Source: Oxytricha trifallax
Taxonomy: Eukaryota > Ciliophora > Spirotrichea > Sporadotrichida > Oxytrichidae
Direction: 5' to 3'
DNA length: 64,000 nt
Assembly (NCBI GenBank): GCA_000711775.1
Contig: ARYC01001381.1
Coordinates: 1 to 64,000 of the forward strand
Position 1 is the first letter of the stretch. Every line of letters starts with the position of its first letter. Positions 21,965 to 32,448 of this stretch are shown one piece after another. The notes under the pieces are model-generated. The model was not told the origin of the DNA and ran no database searches. It was given only the letters and a program-made list of their open reading frames with translations. The position numbers were made by a program, and so were the translations under genes.

Positions 21965-22750
21965 ATGGAGTCAATGAATGATGCAATGAAAAGAGTGCAA
22001 GCACAAGAATTGATTCAAAGATTTAGAAGCAAGGAGGATTTGCACCGCTACCTGGTGCAGCAAGGTAATAAACTCATAGTAACACATCATGATTATGTAG
22101 TTGGTTTGTTCTTGCCAACGATGGAAGGTACCAAAATTTCATTTCTAAGGGCGATACTCTGCGAAGAGAAGAAAGCATTGAAAACTTAAGATGTAAAGTT
22201 TGCAGAGATTCCAAACTATCCAGAAATCTCAGTGACTAACTTATATGATGATGCTATGAATGACCAAGAAGTTTCGCTGTACCTGCCTACTAAGAAGCAC
22301 TTGTCAAATAAACTGCATGAAAGAAACTATTTCTTTGGCATACTTGCAACTATCAAAGGTGATTACTTGAAAGAAATTATTCAAGAATCTCATAAGAAAA
22401 GGTACAGCATCTCTTCAGAAGATAAGGACAAACAAGGGATCATGATATGTGAGAACTCTATCAGAGCTGCAGAAGCACCCTTATATTTCAAGTAAGATTT
22501 GTAGCTTAACTCTTTAGATAAATCTGGTACTGCCATCTTCTTGATGAAGGAATAGAGCAAGCTTCACAAAGAGCGAAAGTCGCACACAAAGTATGAAGTT
22601 AGCAAGAGACTTTATTCAAATATTTAGCCTCCAGAGTCAATGAACATAGATGCAGGAGCAGGCAGCAAGAGAAGAAACTTAGGAGGAGGGAAGCAAGAAA
22701 TAGAAGAAAAGAATGAGAAGCCAGCTCCCTCAAAAGAGTTTTAAATGTGA
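21965..22750 (+). pseudogene. TBE 22K protein, copy B
   Basis: ATG 21965 to TGA 22748-22750. Keeps QRFRSKEDLHRYL and the 26-nt intron site (GTAAGATTTGTAGCTTAACTC...). Relative to copy A it has a frame change near 22455 (the ESWLQELQ region is lost). Likely non-functional. Confidence 0.75.
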
Positions 22751-22759
22751 CTTATATAT

Positions 22760-23822
22760 TCATTAACTTAACTACAAAACTTATTTATATACATTCACTC
22801 TCCCTTCTTAAGCACTCTTTTAAGCCAACAAATTATCTAACTCTCTTCGCTGAGCTTTTAATAAAGTCTACTGTATCGATAGGTAGGTCATGCATTAGAT
22901 GGTATAGCAGCAGTTTCTTATAATGACCTTTTAGTATACCCCAGTAGAATTCAATTCCATTAAACAATGGGCTGTAAGGCACGTTGAACACTGGTGTTAT
23001 TCTTAGTTGTTCATAACTTTTCCTTGTTTCTTTTGTCTTATGAACTGAAAGATTATCAACAAACAGTATAATCTCTTATTCAGGGTACTTCTCTCTCAGG
23101 TGCTATAAGAACTTAATATACTGCTCTGTCTTAATAGAGCGAGGATGAATAACATAAGTTTCTAAACCAGTATCCTCGCTAACACCTCCAAGAATTGCCA
23201 TTGTTTATACCTTGACTTTTTAGTCATATACTTCTATGTTACTATGCGTCTTATACCAAGACTTCTAGATGAAAGTGTTGAGTGTAAACACAGCCTCGTC
23301 AGCATGAATAAACTTAATATTATTCTATTAGGCTCTCTGCATTAAATTATAAATATAATTTAAGTTGTTGTTGTAAAATGGCAAATTGAAATCAATTACT
23401 CTCTTGATACGATTTACACGTTTGTTAGAGATACCGTTTCGTTTATAAATGTTTGCAACAGACTATGCAGAGATCTTCAACTCAGGGAACTGGCGATGAA
23501 ACATAATAGCTCGTTAGTCGAGAGAGAAGTGAGCCCAATACTTCAAAGTTTTTTCATTAATAAGATAGTCAATATGCTTCTTAGAAACTTTGACTTCCTC
23601 TTAGGCATAGAATTCAGCTATTATTGCTTTAGTTATACTGCTATAAGACAGTGGGATCGAACAGTGATGGACTTCGCTTTAAGAGCAGTGCAATAGACTT
23701 ATAGTTCAGTACTGGTTATACTTATTCACTGTATATATCACATCCATATCGCAGTTTAAACACTAAATCTATATACTCTTCATCATAAATAGACCCCAAA
23801 AGCTTGCTATTTTGTCTCGCAT
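22760..23822 (-). pseudogene. TBE 42K transposase, copy B with indels
   Basis: Aligned with copy A, but with single-base losses near 23810, 23660 and 23585, so the frame is broken several times in the N-terminal half. The catalytic region from FHRQFPE onward is still recognisable. Confidence 0.8.
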
Positions 23823-23903
23823 TTAATTAATAACTCCAACCCCTAACAAATTCCCTACAAATCAAAGCACTTATAAACCTCATTAAGGGGTTTTGGGGTT
23901 TTG

Positions 23904-24213
23904 CTGCTATATCAGGATTGTTGTTGGAGGAGGAGACTCCATTATGTTTAGCGAAAATTTAATTATTTTGAGATATTTAATAAATTGAATCAGACAAATT
24001 GAAACTTTTTAAGTTTTAATATATGAGGACTTTTAATCGTACTAATATGTTTAATTTATAACGAATTTTTAATAGAGATGTTTTAATTAATTTTAGGCTG
24101 AAATTTATTAATTAAAACTGTGTCTGATTCAATTTATTAAATATCTCAAAATAATTAAATTTTCGCTAAACATAATGGAGTCTCCTCCTCCAACAGCAAT
24201 CCTGATATAGCAG
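23904..24213. mobile_element. Hairpin element, 310 bp, abutting TBE copy B
   Basis: CTGCTATATCAGGATTG at 23904 is matched by CAATCCTGATATAGCAG ending at 24213, with arms of about 100 bp including GGAGGAGGAGACTCCATTATG. The TBE right end falls exactly at its first base. Sequence after it reads as coding, so it is probably an eliminated insert. Confidence 0.75.
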
Positions 24214-24479
24214 TCTCATACCGAAAAGTAGGTGAGGTTTCAGAAACAGCACCTCTAACACTGGGGATTTTGACGACAGTAAGCTAAAGAACAAGATGCG
24301 AATATTTTTCAGTGATTCGATGGCTACAAGAAAAGTTCAAGATTACGATGAAGACGATGATGATTAGGAAATCAAGTATGAACCTGAGGCTATACTAATG
24401 CTTTTTATACTATACTTTTGCATTTTAAATCTACAACCACTCTTATTTCAACTTAATCGCTTTATAAGGTTGGGCTTGA
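24214..24479 (+). CDS. C-terminal piece of an unidentified acidic protein
   Basis: Open frame with GDFDDSKLKNKMRIFFSDSM followed by QDYDEDDDDQEIKYEPEA, ending at a TGA near 24479. Composition is typical of a ciliate gene and unlike the flanking AT-rich DNA. The upstream part is missing or beyond the hairpin element. Its 3' end overlaps that of the minus-strand gene below. Function unknown. Confidence 0.4.
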
Positions 24480-25180
24480 ATTGAAAACTTAGTTTAATTA
24501 AACCTTAATTTGGAGGAAGAGCATTGTCTTGGAGTTCTATCACTATACTTTTAATCATTGATTCAAAAGGTTCAAAGTCTTAACATAAAACAAAATCAAA
24601 ATCTTCGCAACTGTCCAGGAATGGTGCTAGAAGTTTTAAAAGTAACCAACCCCATGTTTTATATTCCTCATCTTTCTTTGCAAGGTAAAGATTCATCATA
24701 ACGCATGCTTATGGTATCAATTGTCCAAATGTTTACAATATGTCAAAATGTTTACGTTAGAGATAAAGCTCATAAACATTATTTTGCATTAAATTTGCTT
24801 GATGATATATAGCAAGAGAGAGGAGATTCTTTTCAACTAAAGTTTGAGTGAGACTCTTAAGAAGTTGATTCTGTATTTACTTAGGGGAAGTTGAGAAGCT
24901 CTGAAAAATACCATGTGCCAAGTGTGAAATAAGGCCAATTTTAATGAGCATCCAGCAAAGTCTGTAAGGGCTTCGAGATCATCCGATTTTTCAGAATTCA
25001 TTTCCAAAGACTTGTCTTTTAAATTATTAGAGTTCAGTCCATTTTTTAATTTCGACATTTAGGAGGCAGCTCGTTGTCTTTTGATCCTCTAGCGTTCCTT
25101 TCTGATGATTTTCTATATAACTTCCTTGCTGAGATCAAGTAATTACGATTTATAATAGGAAATCAATAAATTAAAGTGAA
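24448..25180 (-). CDS. Unidentified helical protein (minus strand)
   Basis: Reads from about 25180 to TGA 24448-24450 with one frame change near 24920. The start is basic and helical (SKEVIQKIIRKERQRIKRQR), then SEKSDDLEALTDFAGCS, then a long helical part with QTFGQLIPQACVMMNLYLAK and WGWLLLKLLAPFLDSCED. It looks like a repeat-helical (HEAT/ARM-like) protein, but I do not recognise a family. Likely a segment of a somatic gene. Confidence 0.4.
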
Positions 25181-25199
25181 ATTAATTAGAATTATTAAA

Positions 25200-25440
25200 A
25201 AATGGAAAAATTTCTGAGCAGAAGATGCCGAGTCATTCACAATAAATGTAAGTTACAAAAAACATATCTAAATTTTTTATTTTTTAGCTATACTACCTGG
25301 TAAGACTAAGAGTGGCAGTTGACAGATATTTCAGAAAGTGACAAAAAGACAAGGCGCTGAAGAAGAATGATTAAGATTAAACAACAAATGATATGTAGTG
25401 TGTTTGAACACAGTAACTGTTTTTAGATTTTAAGTTTTGC
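25200..25440 (+). other. Possible small plus-strand gene start with intron
   Basis: MEKFLSRRCRVIHNK from ATG 25202, then a canonical 40-nt GTAAGT...TTTTTTAG intron (about 25249-25288). The following sequence is open only with TGA interruptions in each frame. May be the first segment of a somatic gene. Confidence 0.25.
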
Positions 25441-25443
25441 ATA

Positions 25444-25806
25444 TCACAATAAGTATTCCTATTCATATATTTGATTTTCATTTAAACTTAAACTTTTCCA
25501 CTTATTTTTCATAAATGGACCTTAGTCAAATATGGCTTTTTCCTTGACTTCCTTGAATGTTAGTTTAAAGTTTTCGGTTGCTAGCTTGATAGCTTTAATG
25601 TGAGTATTTGTTACTTTCTTGTATAATTTATCAATTTTCTTTGAAAATCTAGAAACTCTTTTACGTTTTGTAACTTAGCTTTATGAACTCGTCCAAGAAC
25701 AGTCTTATTCATCACAACTCTAAGATAGAGATTTGCCAAAGTACATTTCGAGTGATTCAGAGAGTTCAACATCCTAGCTCTTATAATAGATAATAGTTTT
25801 AACCAT
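25444..25806 (-). CDS. Small basic protein, unidentified
   Basis: ATG at 25806 to TGA at 25444, 120 residues with TAA/TAG as Gln. Starts MVKTIIYYKSQDVELSESLE; the second half is Lys-rich (TKRKRVSRFSKKIDKLYKKV). No known domain. The opening MVKTI and general size recall the ORF starting at 49743, but similarity beyond that is not clear. Confidence 0.4.
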
Positions 25807-26214
25807 GACAAATTGTTTTGTCTAAAATTTGGTAATTATATTACTATAAAAAAATAGTTGATTTAAATTATTAAGTAGGTTTAATATCATGGTATGTATT
25901 AATTAGACTTTTTAACCATTAAAATGAATGAATAACTTTACTTTATCAATAAAATCACAGAAATAAGGTAAAGATTATCAATGTAAACACTTTGACAAAA
26001 AGTGTAAACATTTGACAATTACAACTAAAATTTGAAACTTTTGAGCTTTTTTATTGGAAAGCAAGCTGATGTGAGGTTTTGTGATTTTTTGTGATCTTCA
26101 CATCATTTTCAGTAATTTAAAGTATAACTAATTATTTAATTATTATTTTGTCACATTAAATTCTATTATCATATAGTAATTTTATAGTTTTATTTAGGAA
26201 AGTTCACAATTAAG
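25807..26214. other. AT-rich, probable left flank or end of older TBE-like element
   Basis: No gene. Contains ATGTAAACACTTTGACAAAAAGTGTAAACATTTGACAATT (25980-26019), a short directly repeated motif TGTAAACA-TTTGACAA that could be subterminal. Element end not located. Confidence 0.3.
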
Positions 26215-27064
26215 ATGGAATTCCAAATGAGCCAAATACAGAGTCAAAAGCGCAAAATCAATTAATTCATGGAAGAAGAAAATAATGAATAAGAAATGCT
26301 GAAAATTGCACAAGGACAGTTATATGGAAGATTTAGATCAAAAGTTGATATATACAAATATCTCACAGAAATATGTAAGTCTCAAATCAGTTATTTAATT
26401 AGTACTGTATAGTGAATGTGTACTTACCACCTATACAAACAATAAACAAAGACTTTTTGAGATAAATCTTGTAAGAAGAAAAGAGAGTTCAAAACAAAAG
26501 CGATGTCAAGCTCATTAATGCCCCAAAATATGAGGAGCTCTCTGTATCTAACATCCTTAAATACAACAAAGCTCTGATGTGAGATGCTATATCCCTGACA
26601 TTGATAAAAAAAGAAATAGATTGACAGGACGTATTTTTTCAATGTACTTCACACAGTGGAGACTTAATATTTAGAAACTCTAATTGAGCATGCCCAAGCT
26701 TTGAGAAATGACCCAACTCACAATGAAGAAAAAGGGGATTTTATTAAAATTTTCAGCTAATGGTATGACAAGCTGACCAAACACCCATATATGTCAAGTA
26801 ATTAAAATTTTAATATTCACACAATATACAATAGAAAAGCCTGGAAAAACTATCCACTTGTTGAAAGAAAGCTCCAGGAAAGTTGTTGCTCGAAAGCATA
26901 AAGCTAAAAGAGAGTTGGCTCTGAGTTTCTCAAACTTTAAGGCATCAGGATAAAATTTATAATCGATGCAAAAGAACTTTAACAGTCAATCAGAAGGAGA
27001 TGTGACTTAACGAAGTTAAATGGGATAAGACACACCTTCAAAACAATTTTAATTTAACATTTGA
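26215..27064 (+). pseudogene. 22K-type protein of older TBE-like element
   Basis: Homologous to TBE 22K: GRFRSKVDIYKYLTEI at the N-terminus, then YLPPIQTINKDFLRQIL and APKYEELSVSNIL matching the TBE blocks LPTMEGTKISFL and IPNYPEISVTNL, and a basic tail. GT-AG introns occur at the same two places as in TBE 22K: after LTEI (about 26375-26410) and after HPYMS (about 26799-26830). TGA interrupts the middle exon at about 26578 and 26621, so it is probably decayed. It is convergent with the transposase, as in TBE. Confidence 0.7.
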
Positions 27065-27713
27065 CATTAATTAAACTTTAATATATTCTTAATCACATTT
27101 TAAGTATTCTTAGTAAACCTTTTCTACTAATCTCTAACACTTTTGATTATTCGATACTTCTAATGGTCACTTTTATAAGTGAAATGTGATCTATTTCTTT
27201 TCATTGCTTATATAATTTAGTTTATGCTTTTTTTTTATAAGAGTTTTTTAGCAAGCTAAAGTAATTCTCAATTGGGTTTGTTTAGGGAGAATATGGAGGG
27301 CAAAATACCTATGGTATCTCTAATAGTTCCAGAGCTTCTTTGACTTTCTTGCTGTGATGGACCCTAAAATTATCACATACAATGGCCATTTTTCTCAAAC
27401 TAGTCTTTCCTTTTAACTCATTACAGAACTCAATAAATTTCTCAATTTCTACAGACTTCTTGTAAATTTTAAACAACTCTACTCCTTCTGACTATGAGAT
27501 AGCAGCTATGACTGCATACGAAAAGCTAAAGCTGCTTTTACTATTTTATTGTATATTTTTACTCTGGCTGCAATCAAAACCCCAAAACCCCTTAGTGAGG
27601 TTTATAAGTGCTTTGATTTGTAGGGTATAGTTGGGGTCTTATTGGGGTTAGTAGAGAAAACGCACGTTTTTTATGAATTTAATGAATATCTAATGAGTAT
27701 TACTGTACTTAAT

Positions 27714-29161
27714 TCAAACAAATTTTATCTGCTTATCTTTGAGATACCTCTTGAATTTAGCAGTCTGTAGTTGTTCTAGTATATCATCCAATGATTATCG
27801 TGGATATGCTGGAGCTTTTACGATGACCATCTCAACTATCTTCTTAATTTCATTGCATATTTCATCTTGCTTAATATGTTAAGCAGCCAAACTTATTGAT
27901 TATTTATCATGTTTTGTTCCAAAGTATGACATACTTTCCACATCGCACTCTAAGATAATTCCAGCTACCACCCAAACATCCCATTATACAGAGCCATTTG
28001 TCCATTTCTCTCTCATAGGGAAGTATCATGGAGTGCCTAAAACCTTAGCTAAAGTCACTATCTCTTGTCTTATTAATCTGTTGAAATCTATGACTACTAC
28101 TTCTAAAGCGCAGAGATGTAGCATTACATTTTCTGGCTTCAAATCTCTATGAACATACCCGAGATCATGGAGCTCTTTCACACCCTTAGTCATATCTGTG
28201 AGTATCTCATTCAAATCATCAGGATATCTATTATGGTAGAGATACTCTCTTAGAGACATTTCAAACTTCTTGAGTCTCAATGCAATAAAACCATGACCAA
28301 GTATAACTCCGTCGACTTAGCTAAGTTCTTGCATTATCTTTTCTAAGCCTCTCTCAGTACTATGTATTCATTTGCAAACTCATTTTAATATTGCTCGTTC
28401 TTAATGAGATACTTGAATGGATATACCTTGTATGCGAATCCATCAACAACTATAAGTTTTACCTTGTTAGGTACGTCAATATTCAAATAGTTTTCAATAC
28501 AGCTGCTCATGTCGACTGCATTTAATGCAGGTATATACATTGCTCTCTCTTATAAGCATGCAATATACATACCATTTACTGGTTGGTTCATTGACTCAAA
28601 CCGCTTCTATCTCTTAAGTCTCTCCAACTGCTCTATTTGTGAATCAAGAGAGTTATTTTTTCTTTTAGCAGGTAAAAGCTTTTAAATTTCCTCATCTTTA
28701 ATCAGGAATTCGCTTAGATGATGCCTTTGCATATGTCTCTTTACTTTAGCTGAGTGAGTATAAGACTTCATGCAGGTAGTGCATTAGTATCTACCATCTA
28801 CTTTATCATGCTTGAAGTAGATCTTAGCTCTACCAGAGTGTACCTCTTTGATGTGTCTCTTCAAGCTAGACTCAGTTGAGAAGAAATTTTAGCAATCTTC
28901 ACATTAAAATGTTTTAATTTTTCCTATTGGTTGCTGTTCCTTATCTTCCTCAACCAATTCAACTTATGTTTAAACTCACATCTCAGCACTCAACTTCTTG
29001 TTTTAAACTTAAATTTTAAAGACCTCAGCTTCAAACTCTAGAGCTCTTAGCTCTACCTCCTTTTCAATATAAATTACTTCTGGTTTCTTAAAGGAGCCAA
29101 AGTTGAGCAATGATTAACCTGTTCCAAGAAAAACTGCCTTACGATTTAAGTTAGCCGCCAT
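27714..29161 (-). pseudogene. TBE1 57K zinc-finger/kinase protein
   Basis: ATG at 29161, TGA at 27714; span 1448 nt, so one base short of a frame. Same domain order as the copy at 387-1835: two C2H2 fingers, basic/Gln linker, kinase-like core with GYVHRDLKPENVM, VVIDFNRLIR and, near the C-terminus, the DVW-type motif. One base is missing near 28322; the copy at 387-1835 also lost a base at nearly the same place, but a different one. Otherwise well kept. Confidence 0.78.
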
Positions 29162-29723
29162 GTTTAAATTCAAATTTAAATTTCTATTATTAATAAGTAA
29201 AAACCTCACTGGCTATACTAACTTTGTATAGGAGCTGGCACTGCAACAACAATGGTTGATCTTAGGTGTTAGACATCATATTTATACTTAGTTTATAACT
29301 ATAAATTTTCTAATTTTATGCTTAATATTTTTATTTTGGTACCAACTGAGAATAAATTCAGGTTGGTACTGGTACCAATTAGGTTTTGAACCATTTTGAA
29401 ACTTTTCCATTAAAACCTCATTAGTTAAAAACTAGGTACTAATTAAGTTTTGGTACTATTAAATTGTACCAATTAAATTTAAACGAATTTAGTACCGGTA
29501 CTAATCAAATTTAAACAAATTTAGTACTAATTTAATGGAACTAAATTGATAAAAATGGAGCTCCATCTCTGAAGTTTGTTACAGCTTCTGCCAGCTTTCT
29601 CCACGTATCTTACCAGGTTGACCTCCTATAAGATGCCCATATTTAATACTAAGATTTTTAACAGTAGGATCCAGAACTCTATATATTAAAATTTGAAATT
29701 CAATAACAAGAGAAGGAACAAGG
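29162..29723. promoter_or_regulatory. TBE1 divergent promoter with GGTACC repeats
   Basis: Between 57K and 22K starts. 29335-29545 holds repeated GGTACC, AATTAGTACC and TTTAGTACTAA units, the inverse of 1-215. Confidence 0.5.
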
Positions 29724-30513
29724 ATGGAATCTATAAGTACTGCAATGAAGAGGGTTGAAGCTTAAGAAATAATCTCAAGATTTAGAAGCAAGGAAGATCT
29801 CTATCGATACATCACTTAGCATGGTAAGCATGTGACATATACTTAATCATATACTATAGTGGTTTATTCCTTCCAACGATGGAAGGTACCAAAATTTCAT
29901 TCTTAAAAGCTATACTCTGCGATGAGAAGAAAGCCTTCAAAAACAGCGAAATAAAGTTGATAGATATACCAAACTACCCAGAGATTTCAGTTACTAATCT
30001 CTACGAGGATGCTATGAAAGATGAAGAGTTGGTAGTTTATCTTCCTACCAAGAAACAACTCTCTAACAAGCTTCCAGAAAGGAGCTTCTTCTTTGGAGTT
30101 CTTGGCACGTTAAGAGAGAGCTATCTCAGAGAGATCATTGAAGAAGATCACAAAAAACGCTACTCTATTTCTCCTGAAGATTAAAAGAAGCAAGGCATAC
30201 TAATAAGCGAGACCTGGCTCGCTGAGCTTAAGAAGCATCCATTCCTCTCTCGTAAGCTTTGATTCATAACATTGTAGGGAAACCTGGAACTGGTATATTC
30301 CTAATGAAAGAGCATGCGAAGGTCCACAGAGAGAGAAAGTCATAGACTATTTATGAAGTGAGCAAAAGACTTTATAAAGATGTCTAAAAGCCAGAAGAAA
30401 TGAACATAGATGCAGGAGCTGGCACAAAGAGAAGAAAAATGGGTCCAAGCAAGCCATAAGAAGAGGAGAAGAAAGAGAAGCCAAACCCCTTTATGGGCCA
30501 ATTTAATATGTGA
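29724..30513 (+). CDS. TBE1 22K protein
   Basis: ATG 29724 to TGA 30511-30513. SRFRSKEDLYRYI, then an intron near 29824-29861 (GTAAGC...ACTATAG, with a TGA inside it), LPTMEGTKISFL, LPERSFFFGVL, a 26-nt intron at about 30253-30278 (GTAAGC...TTGTAG), then GKPGTGIFLMKE and a Lys-rich tail. The same 26-nt intron length and position occur in the other TBE subfamily. One base appears missing at the first splice junction compared with copy A, so it may be mildly damaged. Confidence 0.8.
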
Positions 30514-30519
30514 ATATAT

Positions 30520-31582
30520 TCATTCGTATAAATCTAAAACTTATTTATAAACATTCATTCTTCCCTCTCTCGCACAAGCTGTTGTCTTATCCACGCTTAC
30601 TCTCTTACAGTTGCTTTGAATCAAGTCTACTGTATCGATAGGCAAGTCATGCATAAGATGATACAGCAGCAGCTTCTTGTAGTGAGTCTTGATTTAACTC
30701 CAGTAGAATTCTATTCCATTAAATTAAGGACTATAAGGAATGTTATAAACAGGAGTTATGTTTAGGTCTTCATAAGCTTTCTTAGACACCTTAGTCTTAT
30801 GAACTGATAGGTTATCAACAAACAGGATGATCTCTTGGTTGCTATACTTCTCTCTGAGCTTATGTAGGAACTCTATATACTACTCTCGCTTAATAGAGCG
30901 AGGGTGAATCACATAACTCTCTAAGCCTGAATCTTCACTTATACCAGCTAAAATTGCATGGGTGACTACCTTCACCTTTTAGTAATAAACTACTATGTTA
31001 TCATACTTCTTGCAACATGACTTATTAATAAAGTGTTGAACGTAAACACAGCTTCATCTGCATGATGAACTTGATGTTATTATCAATAGCTCTCTGCATT
31101 TAATCATATATATAGTTTAAATTATTACTATAAAATGGCACTGTAAAATCAATCACTCTCTTCACTCTGTTGACAGTCTTGAAAGTAATACCATTTCTTC
31201 TATAAATGTTGGCTATAGTCTAAGGAGAGATGCGCATATCAGGAAACTTGCGATGAAACATTACAGCTCGCTAGTCTAGAGGAAAGTGTGCCCAATACTT
31301 TAAAGTCTTAGAGTCACAGAGGTAGTCAATATGGTGCTGTGAGAACTTTTATTTTCTTACAGGATGCTTTCAAGTACCAGAATTAAAATGCTAAACAGCT
31401 AACATGCAGTGATACCTAACAGTAGAGGCACTCTTGTGTAAGAGCTTTGCAATAGCTGCATAATTCAATACTGGTTTGACTTAATCTATATTAATACTCG
31501 TACCATACCTAAGCTGAAGCAGTAAATCTAAATATTTCTCATCATAAATCGACCCTAAATTTCGCTAATTTCTATTTCTCAT
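30520..31582 (-). pseudogene. TBE1 42K transposase
   Basis: ATG at 31582, TGA at 30520; not a multiple of three. DDE blocks are as in copy A. A TGA follows NSGT at about 31369, and one base is missing near 31061, so this copy seems inactive. Its 3' end overlaps or abuts the 22K stop, as in other TBEs. Confidence 0.8.
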
Positions 31583-32448
31583 TTTGTAAATTGGCCTAAT
31601 TTCTCTACTAACCCCAATAAGACCCCAACTATACCCTACAAATCAAAGCACTTATAAACCTCACTAAGGGGTTTTGGGGTTTTGAATACTCAAGCTTAGC
31701 TTGCATGTTAAAGGAGAATATAGTTTCATCAACAAACAAAATATCATACCTATCTTTCTATAGCTGTAAGAGATGGTTTTACATATCAAATAGTTACTAA
31801 CCAAAGTTCTATTACTACTTCTCAGGTTTATATTTGATTATCATTATAGCTTTGCTTTTAATTTTCTAACTTTGATAAAGTTTGCATAGCGTGGAAGGAG
31901 AAATTCTCATTTCTGGAAACTGCCTGTGAAATAAATGGCATCATTTCTCGAAAGTTAAACCTGCGTATGACTTTAGTTATTAGTCACTTGTGAGAAAATC
32001 AATGTGATTTTCACGAAGTTTCCGATATCGCTATCTCTTACCATAGAGTCTTTGAATCAACAATTTCGCAAAGTTAAATAAATTCTCTTAATTCGATATT
32101 CCCTTATCATAATTCTTTAAAGCTTCTCTACATACTCTTTACACAATTGGAATTGAAGATTTGAGATCTTTGATATTTACGAAATAGTTAAGGCATAAGC
32201 AGGTTGTGATGTATTAAATCCTTCTGGAAATCTCAAATCAATTATAAATAGTAATTAGTTTAAAGTAATTAATTTCATAATTAATAATTATAAAATATAA
32301 AATGAATTCATATAAAATTCTCAAACATAAACTATTCTTACGATATTAGAACCTCCACCAATTGTATATAAAAATAATCAATGTAAAATAAGTATTTTAT
32401 TTGAAACAACTAGTTTATAAAAATAAATTTATTTATACAGATTTAAGA

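Larger units (their letters stand above)
20576..23903. mobile_element. TBE: TBE second subfamily, 5'-truncated copy B
   Basis: Joined directly to the right end of copy A, in the same orientation. Its first base corresponds to about position 17234 of copy A, so about 740 bp, with the left terminal repeat and the kinase domain, are missing. The right end GGGGTTTTGGGGTTTTG is at 23903, followed by CTG rather than AAT, because a hairpin element starts at 23904. Very similar to copy A, with many single-base indels. Confidence 0.88.
27575..31684. mobile_element. TBE1: Complete TBE1 transposon, nested
   Basis: 4110 bp. Left end CAAAACCCCAAAACCCC at 27575, right end GGGGTTTTGGGGTTTTG at 31684, flanked by AAT at 27572-27574 and AAT at 31685-31687: a perfect 3-bp target duplication. 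Gene order: 57K (minus), 22K (plus), 42K (minus). Inserted in the transposase gene of an older related element, so it arrived later. Confidence 0.96.
27201..32190 (-). pseudogene. Transposase of older TBE-like element, split by TBE1 insertion
   Basis: The N-terminal part is at 32190-31685 and the C-terminal part at 27571-27201, with TBE1 in between. It shares HIDFLTS, LFHRQFPEM and a helix-turn-helix block with TBE 42K. DDE pieces: ILFVDETIFSFN (first acid, just before the insertion), AIVCDNFRVHHSKK (second D), and PPYSP followed after a frame change by PIENYFSLLKN (E). One TGA at about 31957. Clearly related to TBE transposase but much diverged, so the host element belongs to an older or different family. 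Confidence 0.8.

Noticed and set aside
24719..26019. Inverted TGTAAACATTTGACAATT motifs as ends of a small element
   Set aside because: The left copy lies inside a coherent minus-strand coding frame and the match is short; element ends not supported.
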